Of a stretch of 64,000 nucleotides of DNA, positions 50,376 to 58,057 are shown piece by piece. This DNA is from Pseudonocardia oceani (lineage in GTDB: Bacteria; Actinomycetota; Actinomycetes; Mycobacteriales; Pseudonocardiaceae). Under the pieces are notes generated by a model, which was given only the letters and a program-made list of their open reading frames with translations, was not told the DNA's origin and did not search any database. Numbering within the stretch: position 1 is the stretch's first letter; each line of letters opens with the position of its first letter. Made by a program: the position numbers and the translations under genes. Location: NCBI RefSeq assembly GCF_019263585.2, contig NZ_JADQDF010000001.1, positions 3,844,001 to 3,908,000 of the forward strand, given 5' to 3'.

Positions 50376-51833
50376 ATGAGCCGCCGGGTGGTCGTGGTCG
50401 GGAACGGGATGGTGGGTGCCCGTCTGTGCGACGAGGTGCGCCGCCGCGACCCCGACGGGCGCCGCGTCCGCCTCACCGTCCTCGGCGCCGAGCCGCGCCC
50501 GGCCTACAACCGGGTGCTGCTCTCCACCGTCCTCGCGGGCGGGCTCACCCCGCGCGCGGTGCAGCTGTACCCGGGCGGCTGGGCGGCGCGGCGGCGCATC
50601 GACCTCCGCCTCGGCGTGGCCGCCGTGAAGATCGACCGCGGCCGCCGGGTCGTCCTCGCCGACGACGGCTCCGAGGAGCCCTACGACGAGCTCGTGCTGG
50701 CCACGGGCAGCCGCGCGCACGTCCCCGACGGGCCGGGGTTCGAGCACGCCACCGCCTTCCGCGACCTCGACGACTGCGCCGCGATCCTGGACCGCGCCCG
50801 CCCCGGCACGCGGTTCGCCGTGCTCGGCGGCGGGCTGCTGGGCTGCGAGGCCGCCCGCGGGCTCGCCGGGCGCGGCACGCGCGTCACGCTGCTGCACCGG
50901 GGGTCGCACCTCATGGAGCGCCAGGTCGACGCCGGCGCCGGCCACGTGCTCGCGGCGACGCTGCAGCGGCTGGGCGTGGAGGTCCGCACCGGGGTGCGCG
51001 CGCTCGCGTGGGAGCCCGGGACCGGGCTGCGGCTCGACGACGGCGAGCTGATCGACGCCGACGCGCTCGTCGTCGCCACCGGGGTGCGCGCCGAGACCGG
51101 GCTCGCCGACGACGCCGGCATCGCGACCGGCTCCGGCGTGCTGGTCGACGACCGCCTCGCCACCTCCGACGACCGCGTGCACGCCGTCGGCGACTGCGCC
51201 CAGCACGCGGGGGCCGTCGCCGGGGTGGTGCAGCCCGGCTGGGAGCAGGCCGCGGTCCTCGCCGACCTGCTCACCGGCACGGACCCTGCCGCGCGCTACC
51301 GCGGTACCCGCACCGTCACCCGGCTCAAGGCGCGTGACGTCGACCTGGCGACGGTCGGCGACCCGGCCCTGCTCGACGCCTCGGCGCTGCGCTTCTCCGA
51401 CCCCGCCTCGGGCCGCTACGCCGCGCTGGCGTTCCGCGACGAGCGGGTCGTCGCGGGCGCGGTGCTCGGCCTGCCCGACGCCGCGGCGTCCGTCGTCCAG
51501 TTCTTCGACGGCGCGATGCCGGTGGCCGACGGCGACCGGCTCGCCCTGCTGCTGGGTCGCGCGCTGCCCGGCGCGGCCGAGACCGCCGACCCCGGCCGCC
51601 TGCCGTCGTCGGCGGTGGTGTGCCGCTGCAACACCGTCACCAAGGGCGCGCTGATCACGGCCTGGCGCGCCGGCGCGACCGACCCGCCCGCGCTCGCGCG
51701 GGCCACCCGCGCCACCACCGGCTGCGGGAGCTGCGGCGACACCGTCCGCGGCATCTGCTCGTGGCTGGCCCACAGCGATCCGAGCGAGTCCGATCCACCG
51801 GTGCTCAGCGCCGTGCGGGAGGGAGCGGCATGA
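50376..51833 (+). CDS. NasB-like FAD oxidoreductase with C-terminal BFD [2Fe-2S] domain
   Basis: A 485-aa pyridine-nucleotide-disulfide-type flavoprotein. FAD motif VVVGNGMVGARLCDEV at residue 4, ATGSRAHVPDGPG, NAD motif AVLGGGLLGCEAARGLAG near residue 148, second FAD motif VHAVGDCAQH. The C-terminus has a BFD-like [2Fe-2S] site, CRCNTVTKGAL and CGSCGD. This matches the N-terminal half of NirB or the NasB electron-transfer subunit of assimilatory nitrate reductase; it probably passes NAD(P)H electrons to the nitrate reductase at 47210. It overlaps nirB by ATGA. Confidence 0.87.
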   Translation: MSRRVVVVGNGMVGARLCDEVRRRDPDGRRVRLTVLGAEPRPAYNRVLLSTVLAGGLTPRAVQLYPGGWAARRRIDLRLGVAAVKIDRGRRVVLADDGSEEPYDELVLATGSRAHVPDGPGFEHATAFRDLDDCAAILDRARPGTRFAVLGGGLLGCEAARGLAGRGTRVTLLHRGSHLMERQVDAGAGHVLAATLQRLGVEVRTGVRALAWEPGTGLRLDDGELIDADALVVATGVRAETGLADDAGIATGSGVLVDDRLATSDDRVHAVGDCAQHAGAVAGVVQPGWEQAAVLADLLTGTDPAARYRGTRTVTRLKARDVDLATVGDPALLDASALRFSDPASGRYAALAFRDERVVAGAVLGLPDAAASVVQFFDGAMPVADGDRLALLLGRALPGAAETADPGRLPSSAVVCRCNTVTKGALITAWRAGATDPPALARATRATTGCGSCGDTVRGICSWLAHSDPSESDPPVLSAVREGAA

Positions 51834-54361
51834 GGGAACTCGTCGTCATCGGCAACGGGATGGTCGGGCACCGCCTGGTCCAGGCCCTGTGCGACCGCGA
51901 CCGGTCCGGGGAGTGGCGGATCACCGTCCTCGGTGAGGAGGCGCGGCCGGCCTACGACCGGGTGGCGCTGTCGTCCTACGTCGACGGGGCGAGCGCCGAG
52001 GACCTGACGCTGGCCGAGCTGACCGACGCCGTCGACCTGCACCTGGGCGACCCGGTCGTGGCGATCGACCGCGACGCCCGCCGCGTCACCACCGCCTCCG
52101 GCCGGGTCCTGCCCTACGACGCGCTCGTGCTGGCCACCGGCTCGGTGCCGTTCGTGCCGCCGGTGCCGGGTCGCGACCTGCCCGGCTGTTTCGTCTACCG
52201 CACCCTCGACGACCTCGACGCGATCCGGGCCGCCGCGGCCGCCGCCGTCGCCCGGCCGGGGCCCGGTCGGCGCTCGGCCGTCGTGGTCGGGGGCGGGCTG
52301 CTCGGGCTGGAGGCGGCGCGGGCGCTGCGCTCGCTGGGGCTCTCGCCGCAGGTCGTGGAGATCGCGCCGCGGCTGATGCCGGTGCAGGTCGACGAGGGCG
52401 GCGGGGCGCTGCTGCGGCGGATCATCGAGTCCGAGGACCTCGCGGTGCGCTGCGGCGTGTCCGTCGACGGGATCGCCGAGGACGCCAATCCGCAGCTGAG
52501 GGGCCGGCTCGTCGCGACCCTGTCCGACGGCGTCGAGCTCGACGCCGACCTCGTCGTCTTCTCCGCCGGCATCCGCCCCGCCGACGCCCTGGCCCGAGCG
52601 GCCGGGCTGCGGCTGGGGGAGCGCGGCGGCGTGTTCGTCGACGACCGCTGCCGCACCTCCGACGACCACGTGTGGGCGATCGGCGAGGTCGCGGCGCTGG
52701 AGGGACGCACGTACGGGCTGGTGGCGCCGGGGTACGCGATGGCCGAGGTCGTCGCCGACCGCCTGCTCGGCGGGCCCGCCACGATGACGCCCGCGGAGCT
52801 CGACATGTCGACGCAGCTGAAGATGCTCGGCGTCGACGTCGCCAGCTTCGGCGACGCGCAGGCGAGCACGCCGGGCGCGCTGGAGGTCGTCGTCAACGAC
52901 CCGGTGGCGGGCACGTACGCGAAGCTCGTGGTGTCCGACGACGCCCGCACGCTGCTGGGCGGCGTGCTCGTCGGCGACGCGTCGAAGTACGCGACGCTGC
53001 GCCCGCTCGTGGGGTCGCCGCTGCCGGCCGACCCGGTGGCGATGATCGCGCCCGGCGGGGTCGAGCTGGGGGCCGACGCGCTGCCCGACTCCGCGCAGAT
53101 CTGCTCGTGCAACGCCGTCACCAAGGGCGCGATCGTGCACGCGATCCACGACGGCGCCGCCACGGTGCCCGAGCTGAAGAGCTGCACGCGCGCGGGCACG
53201 AGCTGCGGGTCGTGCGTGCCGCTGCTCAAGAAGCTGCTCGTCGACTCGGGCGTCGAGGTGTCGAGGGCGCTGTGCGAGCACTTCGCGCAGTCGCGGGCCG
53301 AGCTGTTCGAGATCGTGAGGGGTTCCGGGATCCGGACCTTCTCCGAGCTGGTCGCGCGCCACGGCACCGGTCGTGGCTGCGACATCTGCAAGCCCGCCGT
53401 CGCGTCGATCCTGGCGTCGACCGGGCCCGGCCACGTCCACGACGGCGAGCGCGCCACCCTGCAGGACACCAACGACCACTTCCTGGCGAACCTGCAGCGC
53501 AACGGCACGTACTCGGTGGTGCCGCGGCTCGCGGGCGGGGAGGTCACGCCCGAGGGGCTGATCGTCATCGGCGAGGTGGCGCGCGACTTCGGGCTCTACA
53601 CCAAGATCACCGGCGGCCAGCGGATCGACATGTTCGGCGCCCGCGTCGAGCAGCTGCCCGCGATCTGGCGCCGGCTCGTCGACGCCGGGTTCGAGTCCGG
53701 GCACGCGTACGGGAAGTCGCTGCGCACGGTGAAGTCGTGCGTCGGGACGACGTGGTGCCGCTACGGCGTGCAGGACTCCGTCGGGCTCGCCGTGGCCCTC
53801 GAGCTGCGCTACCGGGGGCTGCGCAGCCCGCACAAGCTCAAGTCCGGGGTGTCGGGCTGCGCGCGCGAGTGCGCGGAGGCCCGCAGCAAGGACTTCGGGA
53901 TCATCGCCACGGAGGAGGGCTGGAACCTCTACGTCGGCGGCAACGGCGGGTTCACCCCGCGCCACGCCGAGCTGCTCGCCTCCGACCTCGACACGGAGAC
54001 GCTCGTGAAGCTCATCGACCGCTACCTCATGTTCTACATCCGCACCGCCGACCGGCTGCAGCGCACGGCGCCGTGGATCGAGTCGCTCGAGGGCGGGCTG
54101 GAGCACCTGCGCGCGGTCGTCGTCGACGACTCCCTGGGGATCTGCGCCGACCTGGAGGCCGCGATGGACGAGCACGTGGGCAACTACGCCGACGAGTGGC
54201 GCGGCGTGCTGGAGGACGAGGAGAAGCTCGCGCGCTTCGTGTCCTTCGTCAACGCGCCGGACGCGCCCGACCCGCTGGTGCAGGTGCGCGAGGAGCGCGG
54301 GCAGCCGGTGCCGGTCGCGCTGGGGATGCCGGCGGCGGCGATGCCGGTGGTGGGCGCGTGA
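51830..54361 (+). CDS. nirB: assimilatory nitrite reductase large subunit
   Basis: A full-length NirB of 843 aa. The FAD motif VVIGNGMVGHRLVQ opens the protein; NAD motif VVVGGGLLGLEAARALRS; BFD [2Fe-2S] site CSCNAVTKGA and CGSCVPLLKK; then the siroheme/[4Fe-4S] ferredoxin-like half with SCVGTTWCRYGVQDS and KSGVSGCARECAEARSKD supplying four cysteines, and WNLYVGGNGG. It reduces nitrite to ammonia with NAD(P)H. ATG 51830 overlaps the upstream flavoprotein stop; it overlaps nirD by GTGA. Confidence 0.95.
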   Translation: MRELVVIGNGMVGHRLVQALCDRDRSGEWRITVLGEEARPAYDRVALSSYVDGASAEDLTLAELTDAVDLHLGDPVVAIDRDARRVTTASGRVLPYDALVLATGSVPFVPPVPGRDLPGCFVYRTLDDLDAIRAAAAAAVARPGPGRRSAVVVGGGLLGLEAARALRSLGLSPQVVEIAPRLMPVQVDEGGGALLRRIIESEDLAVRCGVSVDGIAEDANPQLRGRLVATLSDGVELDADLVVFSAGIRPADALARAAGLRLGERGGVFVDDRCRTSDDHVWAIGEVAALEGRTYGLVAPGYAMAEVVADRLLGGPATMTPAELDMSTQLKMLGVDVASFGDAQASTPGALEVVVNDPVAGTYAKLVVSDDARTLLGGVLVGDASKYATLRPLVGSPLPADPVAMIAPGGVELGADALPDSAQICSCNAVTKGAIVHAIHDGAATVPELKSCTRAGTSCGSCVPLLKKLLVDSGVEVSRALCEHFAQSRAELFEIVRGSGIRTFSELVARHGTGRGCDICKPAVASILASTGPGHVHDGERATLQDTNDHFLANLQRNGTYSVVPRLAGGEVTPEGLIVIGEVARDFGLYTKITGGQRIDMFGARVEQLPAIWRRLVDAGFESGHAYGKSLRTVKSCVGTTWCRYGVQDSVGLAVALELRYRGLRSPHKLKSGVSGCARECAEARSKDFGIIATEEGWNLYVGGNGGFTPRHAELLASDLDTETLVKLIDRYLMFYIRTADRLQRTAPWIESLEGGLEHLRAVVVDDSLGICADLEAAMDEHVGNYADEWRGVLEDEEKLARFVSFVNAPDAPDPLVQVREERGQPVPVALGMPAAAMPVVGA

Positions 54362-54747
54362 CCGCCGTGTCGAACCCCTCGTGCGCGGCAACCGTGCCTG
54401 GGGCCGAGGTTGCCCCTCACGGGCGGTGGGAGCGCGTCTGCCCGCTGGAGCGCCTGATGCCCGAGCGAGGGGTGGCGGCGCTGTTCGGCGACGTGCAGGT
54501 CGCCCTCTTCCGCACCCATGACGGCGCGGTGCACGCGGTCGGCAACGTCGACCCGTTCTCCGGTGCGGCGGTCGTGTCGCGCGGGATCGTCGGCGACAGC
54601 GCCGGTGTGCCGACCGTCGCGTCCCCGGTCTACAAGCAGGCGTTCAGCCTGCTCGACGGGCGCTGCCTCGACGACCCGGACGTGTCCTTGCCCTCTTATC
54701 CGGTGCGGGTCGAGGACGGGCACGTGCACGTCGGGCTACCGTGGTAG
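54358..54747 (+). CDS. nirD: nitrite reductase small subunit
   Basis: A 129-aa NirD with a Rieske-like beta fold but without Rieske Cys/His ligands, as is normal for this subunit (SGAAVVSRGIVGD and SPVYKQAFSLLDGRCLDDP align to the ligand loops). It associates with NirB. GTG 54358 overlaps the nirB stop (GTGA). The 40-residue N-terminal extension before WERVCPLERL is longer than in enterobacterial NirD. Confidence 0.9.
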   Translation: MTAVSNPSCAATVPGAEVAPHGRWERVCPLERLMPERGVAALFGDVQVALFRTHDGAVHAVGNVDPFSGAAVVSRGIVGDSAGVPTVASPVYKQAFSLLDGRCLDDPDVSLPSYPVRVEDGHVHVGLPW

Positions 54748-54752
54748 CCGCC

Positions 54753-55937
54753 GTGACCACCACCACCGCACCCTCGCCCCTGACCGACGTCCCGCCTCTG
54801 GCCGGGTTCACCGTCGGCGTCACCGCCGCGCGCCGGGCCGAGGAGCTGGGCACGATGCTGGCGCGGCGCGGGGCGTGCGTCGTGCACGGTCCGGCGCTGC
54901 GGATCGTCCCCGTCGCCGACGACACGGAGCTGCTCGCCGCCACCCGCGACCTCATCGCCGACCCGCCCGACATCACCGTCGCCACCACCGGCATCGGCTA
55001 CCGCGGCTGGGTCGAGGCCGCCGACGGCTGGGGCCTGGGCGAGGACCTGCTGCGCGCGCTCGGCTCCGGCACGCTGCTCGCCCGCGGCCCCAAGGCCCGC
55101 GGCGCGATCCGGGCGTCCGGCCTGGTCGACGCGTGGTCGCCGCCGTCGGAGTCCTCGGCCGAGGTGCTGGAGTACCTCCTCGCCGGGCCCCCGCTCGACG
55201 GCAAGCGCATCGCGGTGCAGCTGCACGGCGAGCCGCTGCCCGACGTCGTCGAGGCGCTGGAGATCGCGGGCGCGTCCGTCGTCCAGATCCCGGTGTACCG
55301 CTGGCTGCCGCCCGCCGACCTCGGGCCGCTCGACCGCCTGCTCGACGCCGTCCTCTCCGGCGGCATCGACGCCCTCGCCTTCACCAGCGCGCCCGCCGCC
55401 GCCGGCCTGCTCGCCCGCGCCGGCGAGCGCGGGGTGCGCGAGCAGTTCGTCGACGCCCTGCGCGGCCCCGTGCTGTCGCTGTGCGTCGGGCCGGTCACCG
55501 CGGCGCCGCTGGAGGCGCTCGACATCCGGACCGTGCAGCCGCAGCGCTCGCGCCTCGGTGCGATGGTGCGCTGCCTCGAGGCCGAGATGCCCGACCGCGC
55601 CCGGCGCCTGCCCGTCGCGGGGCACCGGGTGGAGCTGCGGGGGCAGGCCGTGCTGGTCGACGGGGTGCTGCGCGCCGTGCCGCCCGCCGGGATGGCGCTG
55701 CTCCGCGCGCTGGCCCGGCGTCCGGGGCGGGTCGTCGGCCGCGCCGACCTGCTGCGCGCCCTGCCCGGCGGGGGCGACGACGAGCACGCCGTCGAGACCG
55801 CGATGGCCCGGCTGCGCACCGCGCTCGGAGAGCCCAAGCTCGTGCAGACCGTCGTCAAGCGCGGCTACCGCCTCGCCCTCGACCCCGCGAGCGGCACCGA
55901 CCTGGGCGGGCACTGCGTGCACGGGGACGCCCCGTGA
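54753..55937 (+). CDS. hemD: uroporphyrinogen-III synthase with C-terminal winged-helix domain
   Basis: A protein of about 394 aa. Residues ~1-260 are a HemD fold (FTVGVTAARRAEELG, ATTGIGYRGWVEA, AFTSAPAAAGLL) that closes uroporphyrinogen III; residues ~285-380 are an OmpR-type DNA-binding domain (AMARLRTALGEPKLVQTVVKRGYRLAL). The fusion is known in mycobacteria (Rv0260c-like) beside nitrate genes and probably links siroheme supply to regulation. GTG 54753 (MTTTTAPS) is preferred; GTG 54741, overlapping nirD, is possible. It overlaps the chelatase gene by GTGA. Confidence 0.87.
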   Translation: MTTTTAPSPLTDVPPLAGFTVGVTAARRAEELGTMLARRGACVVHGPALRIVPVADDTELLAATRDLIADPPDITVATTGIGYRGWVEAADGWGLGEDLLRALGSGTLLARGPKARGAIRASGLVDAWSPPSESSAEVLEYLLAGPPLDGKRIAVQLHGEPLPDVVEALEIAGASVVQIPVYRWLPPADLGPLDRLLDAVLSGGIDALAFTSAPAAAGLLARAGERGVREQFVDALRGPVLSLCVGPVTAAPLEALDIRTVQPQRSRLGAMVRCLEAEMPDRARRLPVAGHRVELRGQAVLVDGVLRAVPPAGMALLRALARRPGRVVGRADLLRALPGGGDDEHAVETAMARLRTALGEPKLVQTVVKRGYRLALDPASGTDLGGHCVHGDAP

Positions 55938-56623
55938 GCCTGCTGCTCGTCGCCCACGGCACCCGCCACCCCGGCGGCGCGGTCGTCACCGAGGAGGTGG
56001 CCGAGCGCGCCCGTCGGGCGTTGGGGGTGCCGGTGGAGGCCTGCTACGTCGACGTCCGGAGGCCCACGCCCGCCGACGCTCTCCCGCTGCTGCCCGGCCC
56101 CTGCGTCGCCGTCCCGATGTTCCTGGCCGCGGGCTACCACGTGCGCGTCGACGTGCCGGAGCAGATCCGCGCCACCGGCCGCACCGACGTCCTGATCGGC
56201 GACACGTTCGGCCCCGATCCCGCGCTCGTCGGGGTGGCGGCCGACCGGCTGCACACCGCCGGGCTGCGTCCCGGCGACGCCGTGGTGCTCGCCGTCGCGG
56301 GGTCGTCGGACCCGTACGCCCGGGCCGACGGCGCGCTTGCCGCCCGCCGGCTGGGCCAGCGCCTCGGCCGCCCGGTCACCCTGGCCCCGATCGCGATCGG
56401 TGGGCCGCGGGTGCCGGAGGTGGTGGCGACCCTGCGCGCCGACGGCGCCGAGCGGGTGGCGGTGGCGTCCTGGCTCCTGGCCCCGGGCCTGTTCCAGCAG
56501 GGCCTCGACGGCGCCGGTGCCGACGTGGTGGCCCAGCCGCTGGCGGCGCACGACGCGGTGATCGACCTGGTGGTGGCGCGGTACGAGGCGGCCCTGGCAG
56601 CCGGGGTCGTGCAGACGGCCTGA
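55934..56623 (+). CDS. CbiX/SirB-type sirohydrochlorin chelatase
   Basis: A 229-aa class II chelatase. LLLVAHGTRHPGG supplies the first metal-binding His, and the second repeat shows AVAGSSDPYA and APIAIGG; FLAAGYHVRVDVPEQI carries a further conserved His. It inserts Fe2+ (or Co2+) into sirohydrochlorin, giving siroheme needed by NirB. GTG 55934 overlaps the hemD stop, completing the nirB-nirD-hemD-chelatase operon. A palindromic terminator lies 77 bases downstream. Confidence 0.9.
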   Translation: MSLLLVAHGTRHPGGAVVTEEVAERARRALGVPVEACYVDVRRPTPADALPLLPGPCVAVPMFLAAGYHVRVDVPEQIRATGRTDVLIGDTFGPDPALVGVAADRLHTAGLRPGDAVVLAVAGSSDPYARADGALAARRLGQRLGRPVTLAPIAIGGPRVPEVVATLRADGAERVAVASWLLAPGLFQQGLDGAGADVVAQPLAAHDAVIDLVVARYEAALAAGVVQTA

Positions 56624-56699
56624 GGCCGCGTGCCCCTCTTCCCAACCAGCCCGCGCCCCGCCGCGGCGCCTCTCGCGCCGCCGCGCCCACCCCCTCCGC

Positions 56700-56756
56700 G
56701 TGACAGTGAAGTGGCTTTACTGGCGCCCAGTGGCAGTAAAGCCACTCCACTGTCAC
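56700..56756. terminator. 23-bp palindrome, near-copy of the 810-866 element
   Basis: Arms 56700-56722 and 56734-56756 match at 22 of 23 positions; the 57-base element differs from 810-866 by one base in the left arm (GAAG for GGAG). It lies between the convergent chelatase and alkyltransferase-like genes. The flanking 56760-56841 is purine-rich and holds no gene. Confidence 0.7.
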
Positions 56757-56841
56757 GCGAGCGGGGGCGCGAGGGCGGGAGCGGGCGGGGAGTGGCGCGG
56801 GATGGGTGGCGGCGCGCGAGGCGGGGTGGGGCGCCGCGACG

Positions 56842-57120
56842 TCAGCGCCTGCGGCGGGGGAGCCGGCCGTCCACCAGCAGCACCCCCTCCACCCGCAGCC
56901 GCGCCGCCTGCTCCTGCGCGATGTGCGGGGCGCAGGTGCCGTCGGCCCGCAGGACGCGGTGCCAGGGCAGGTCGTGGCCGTCCTCGGCGAGTATCCGGCC
57001 GACCAGGCGCGCGCGGCCGGGCAGGCCCGCGCGGGCGGCGACCTCCCCGTAGCTCGACGTCGTCCCCGCCGGGATCGCGCGGACGACCTCCCGCACGCGT
57101 TCGAGCGTCTCCTCGTCCAC
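56842..57120 (-). CDS. alkyltransferase-like (ATL) DNA-damage protein
   Basis: A 92-aa protein homologous to the C-terminal domain of O6-alkylguanine-DNA alkyltransferase (IPAGTTSSYGEVAARAGLPG, VGRILAEDGHDLPWHRVLRADG). The catalytic PCHR is PWHR, so there is no acceptor Cys; Trp at this place is the hallmark of ATL proteins, which bind alkylated bases and recruit nucleotide-excision repair. The ATG abuts the stop of the hydrolase gene, so the two are co-transcribed, matching the Rv3203-Rv3204 pairing. Confidence 0.9.
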   Translation of the reverse strand: MDEETLERVREVVRAIPAGTTSSYGEVAARAGLPGRARLVGRILAEDGHDLPWHRVLRADGTCAPHIAQEQAARLRVEGVLLVDGRLPRRRR

Positions 57121-57873
57121 CTAGCGGTCCAGGTACGCGGCCACGTGCGCGGCGACCTCGGCCGTGCGTTCCAGGAACACCATGTGGCCGGCGTCGACGG
57201 GGGCGACGGTGAGGTCGTCGCACAGTGCGGCGCGGCAGGCGTCGACCCAGGACGGCGCGACGAAGTCGGCCCGCGTCGCCGGCACCAGCAGCGTCGGCAC
57301 CGCGGGGACGACGGCCGGGCGGGCCATCTCGCCCCACGCCGCGCCCACGGCGGCGCGGGAGTAGCGGTAGCGCAGCCGGTCGCCGTCGGGCACGAGGTGG
57401 GCGGCGAGTTCGGCCTCGACCAGCGCCGCGTCGATGCCCTCCCAGCGCTGCGCGCGGTCGGCGCGGGCGGTGGCGAGGTCGGGGTAGGACTCGTCGGCGC
57501 GGGTGTCCTCGGCGGCCTCGAGCATGTCGCCGGGGTCGAGCCCGATCGCCGGGTCGAGCAGCACGAGCCGCTCCACCCGCTCCGGCGCCGCGCAGGACAG
57601 GTGCACCGCGATCGCGCCGCCGAAGGAGTGCCCGATCACGGGGACGCGGTCGAGGCCCTCCGCGTCGAGGACGGCAAGCAGGTCGGTGACGTGCTGCTCG
57701 AAGCCCCACGGCGGTGTCCACGGGGAGCGCCCGTGCCCGCGCAGGTCGACGCCGAGCAGCTCGTGGCCGGGCAGCGCGTCGGCGAGGACCCGCCAGCGCT
57801 CCCCGTGACCGGTGACGCCGTGCAGGGCGAGAACGGGGGTGCCGACGCCGAGCCGGTGGAGGTGCAGGGGCAC
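57121..57873 (-). CDS. LipV-like alpha/beta hydrolase
   Basis: A 250-aa alpha/beta hydrolase. LALHGVTGHGERW gives the oxyanion HG motif; the nucleophile elbow is GHSFGG (about residue 90), the Asp lies in LLDPAIGLDPGD or later ATRADFV, and the His in DAGHMVFLE. The start GTG 57873 gives MPLHLHRLG. It lies directly upstream of the ATL gene and divergent from adnA. It corresponds to Rv3203 (LipV) by position and length; an esterase or lipase activity is likely. Confidence 0.87.
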   Translation of the reverse strand: MPLHLHRLGVGTPVLALHGVTGHGERWRVLADALPGHELLGVDLRGHGRSPWTPPWGFEQHVTDLLAVLDAEGLDRVPVIGHSFGGAIAVHLSCAAPERVERLVLLDPAIGLDPGDMLEAAEDTRADESYPDLATARADRAQRWEGIDAALVEAELAAHLVPDGDRLRYRYSRAAVGAAWGEMARPAVVPAVPTLLVPATRADFVAPSWVDACRAALCDDLTVAPVDAGHMVFLERTAEVAAHVAAYLDR

Positions 57874-57928
57874 GGCGAGATCGTCGCACGGCGGTTCGGG
57901 TGGGGTCGGGACCCGCCGCGCCGAGGGT

Positions 57929-57977
57929 CAGGAAAGCCACGTTCCCGCCATCTGGTTGCGGGAACGTGGCTTTCCTG
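57929..57977. repeat. 20-bp perfect palindrome in a divergent promoter region
   Basis: Arms 57929-57948 and 57958-57977 (CAGGAAAGCCACGTTCCCGC and its complement) are perfect. Unlike the similar elements it lies between divergent genes (hydrolase and adnA), where a terminator is not expected. It shares GTGGCTTT with the palindromes at 0.8 and 56.7 kb. Confidence 0.75.
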
Positions 57978-58057
57978 CAACTCCGGCCGGGGACGCGCAC
58001 GCCCCACCGCACGGGCGGCCTGCGGAACTGTCGGGGCCGCGTGGTTGCATCGCTCCC

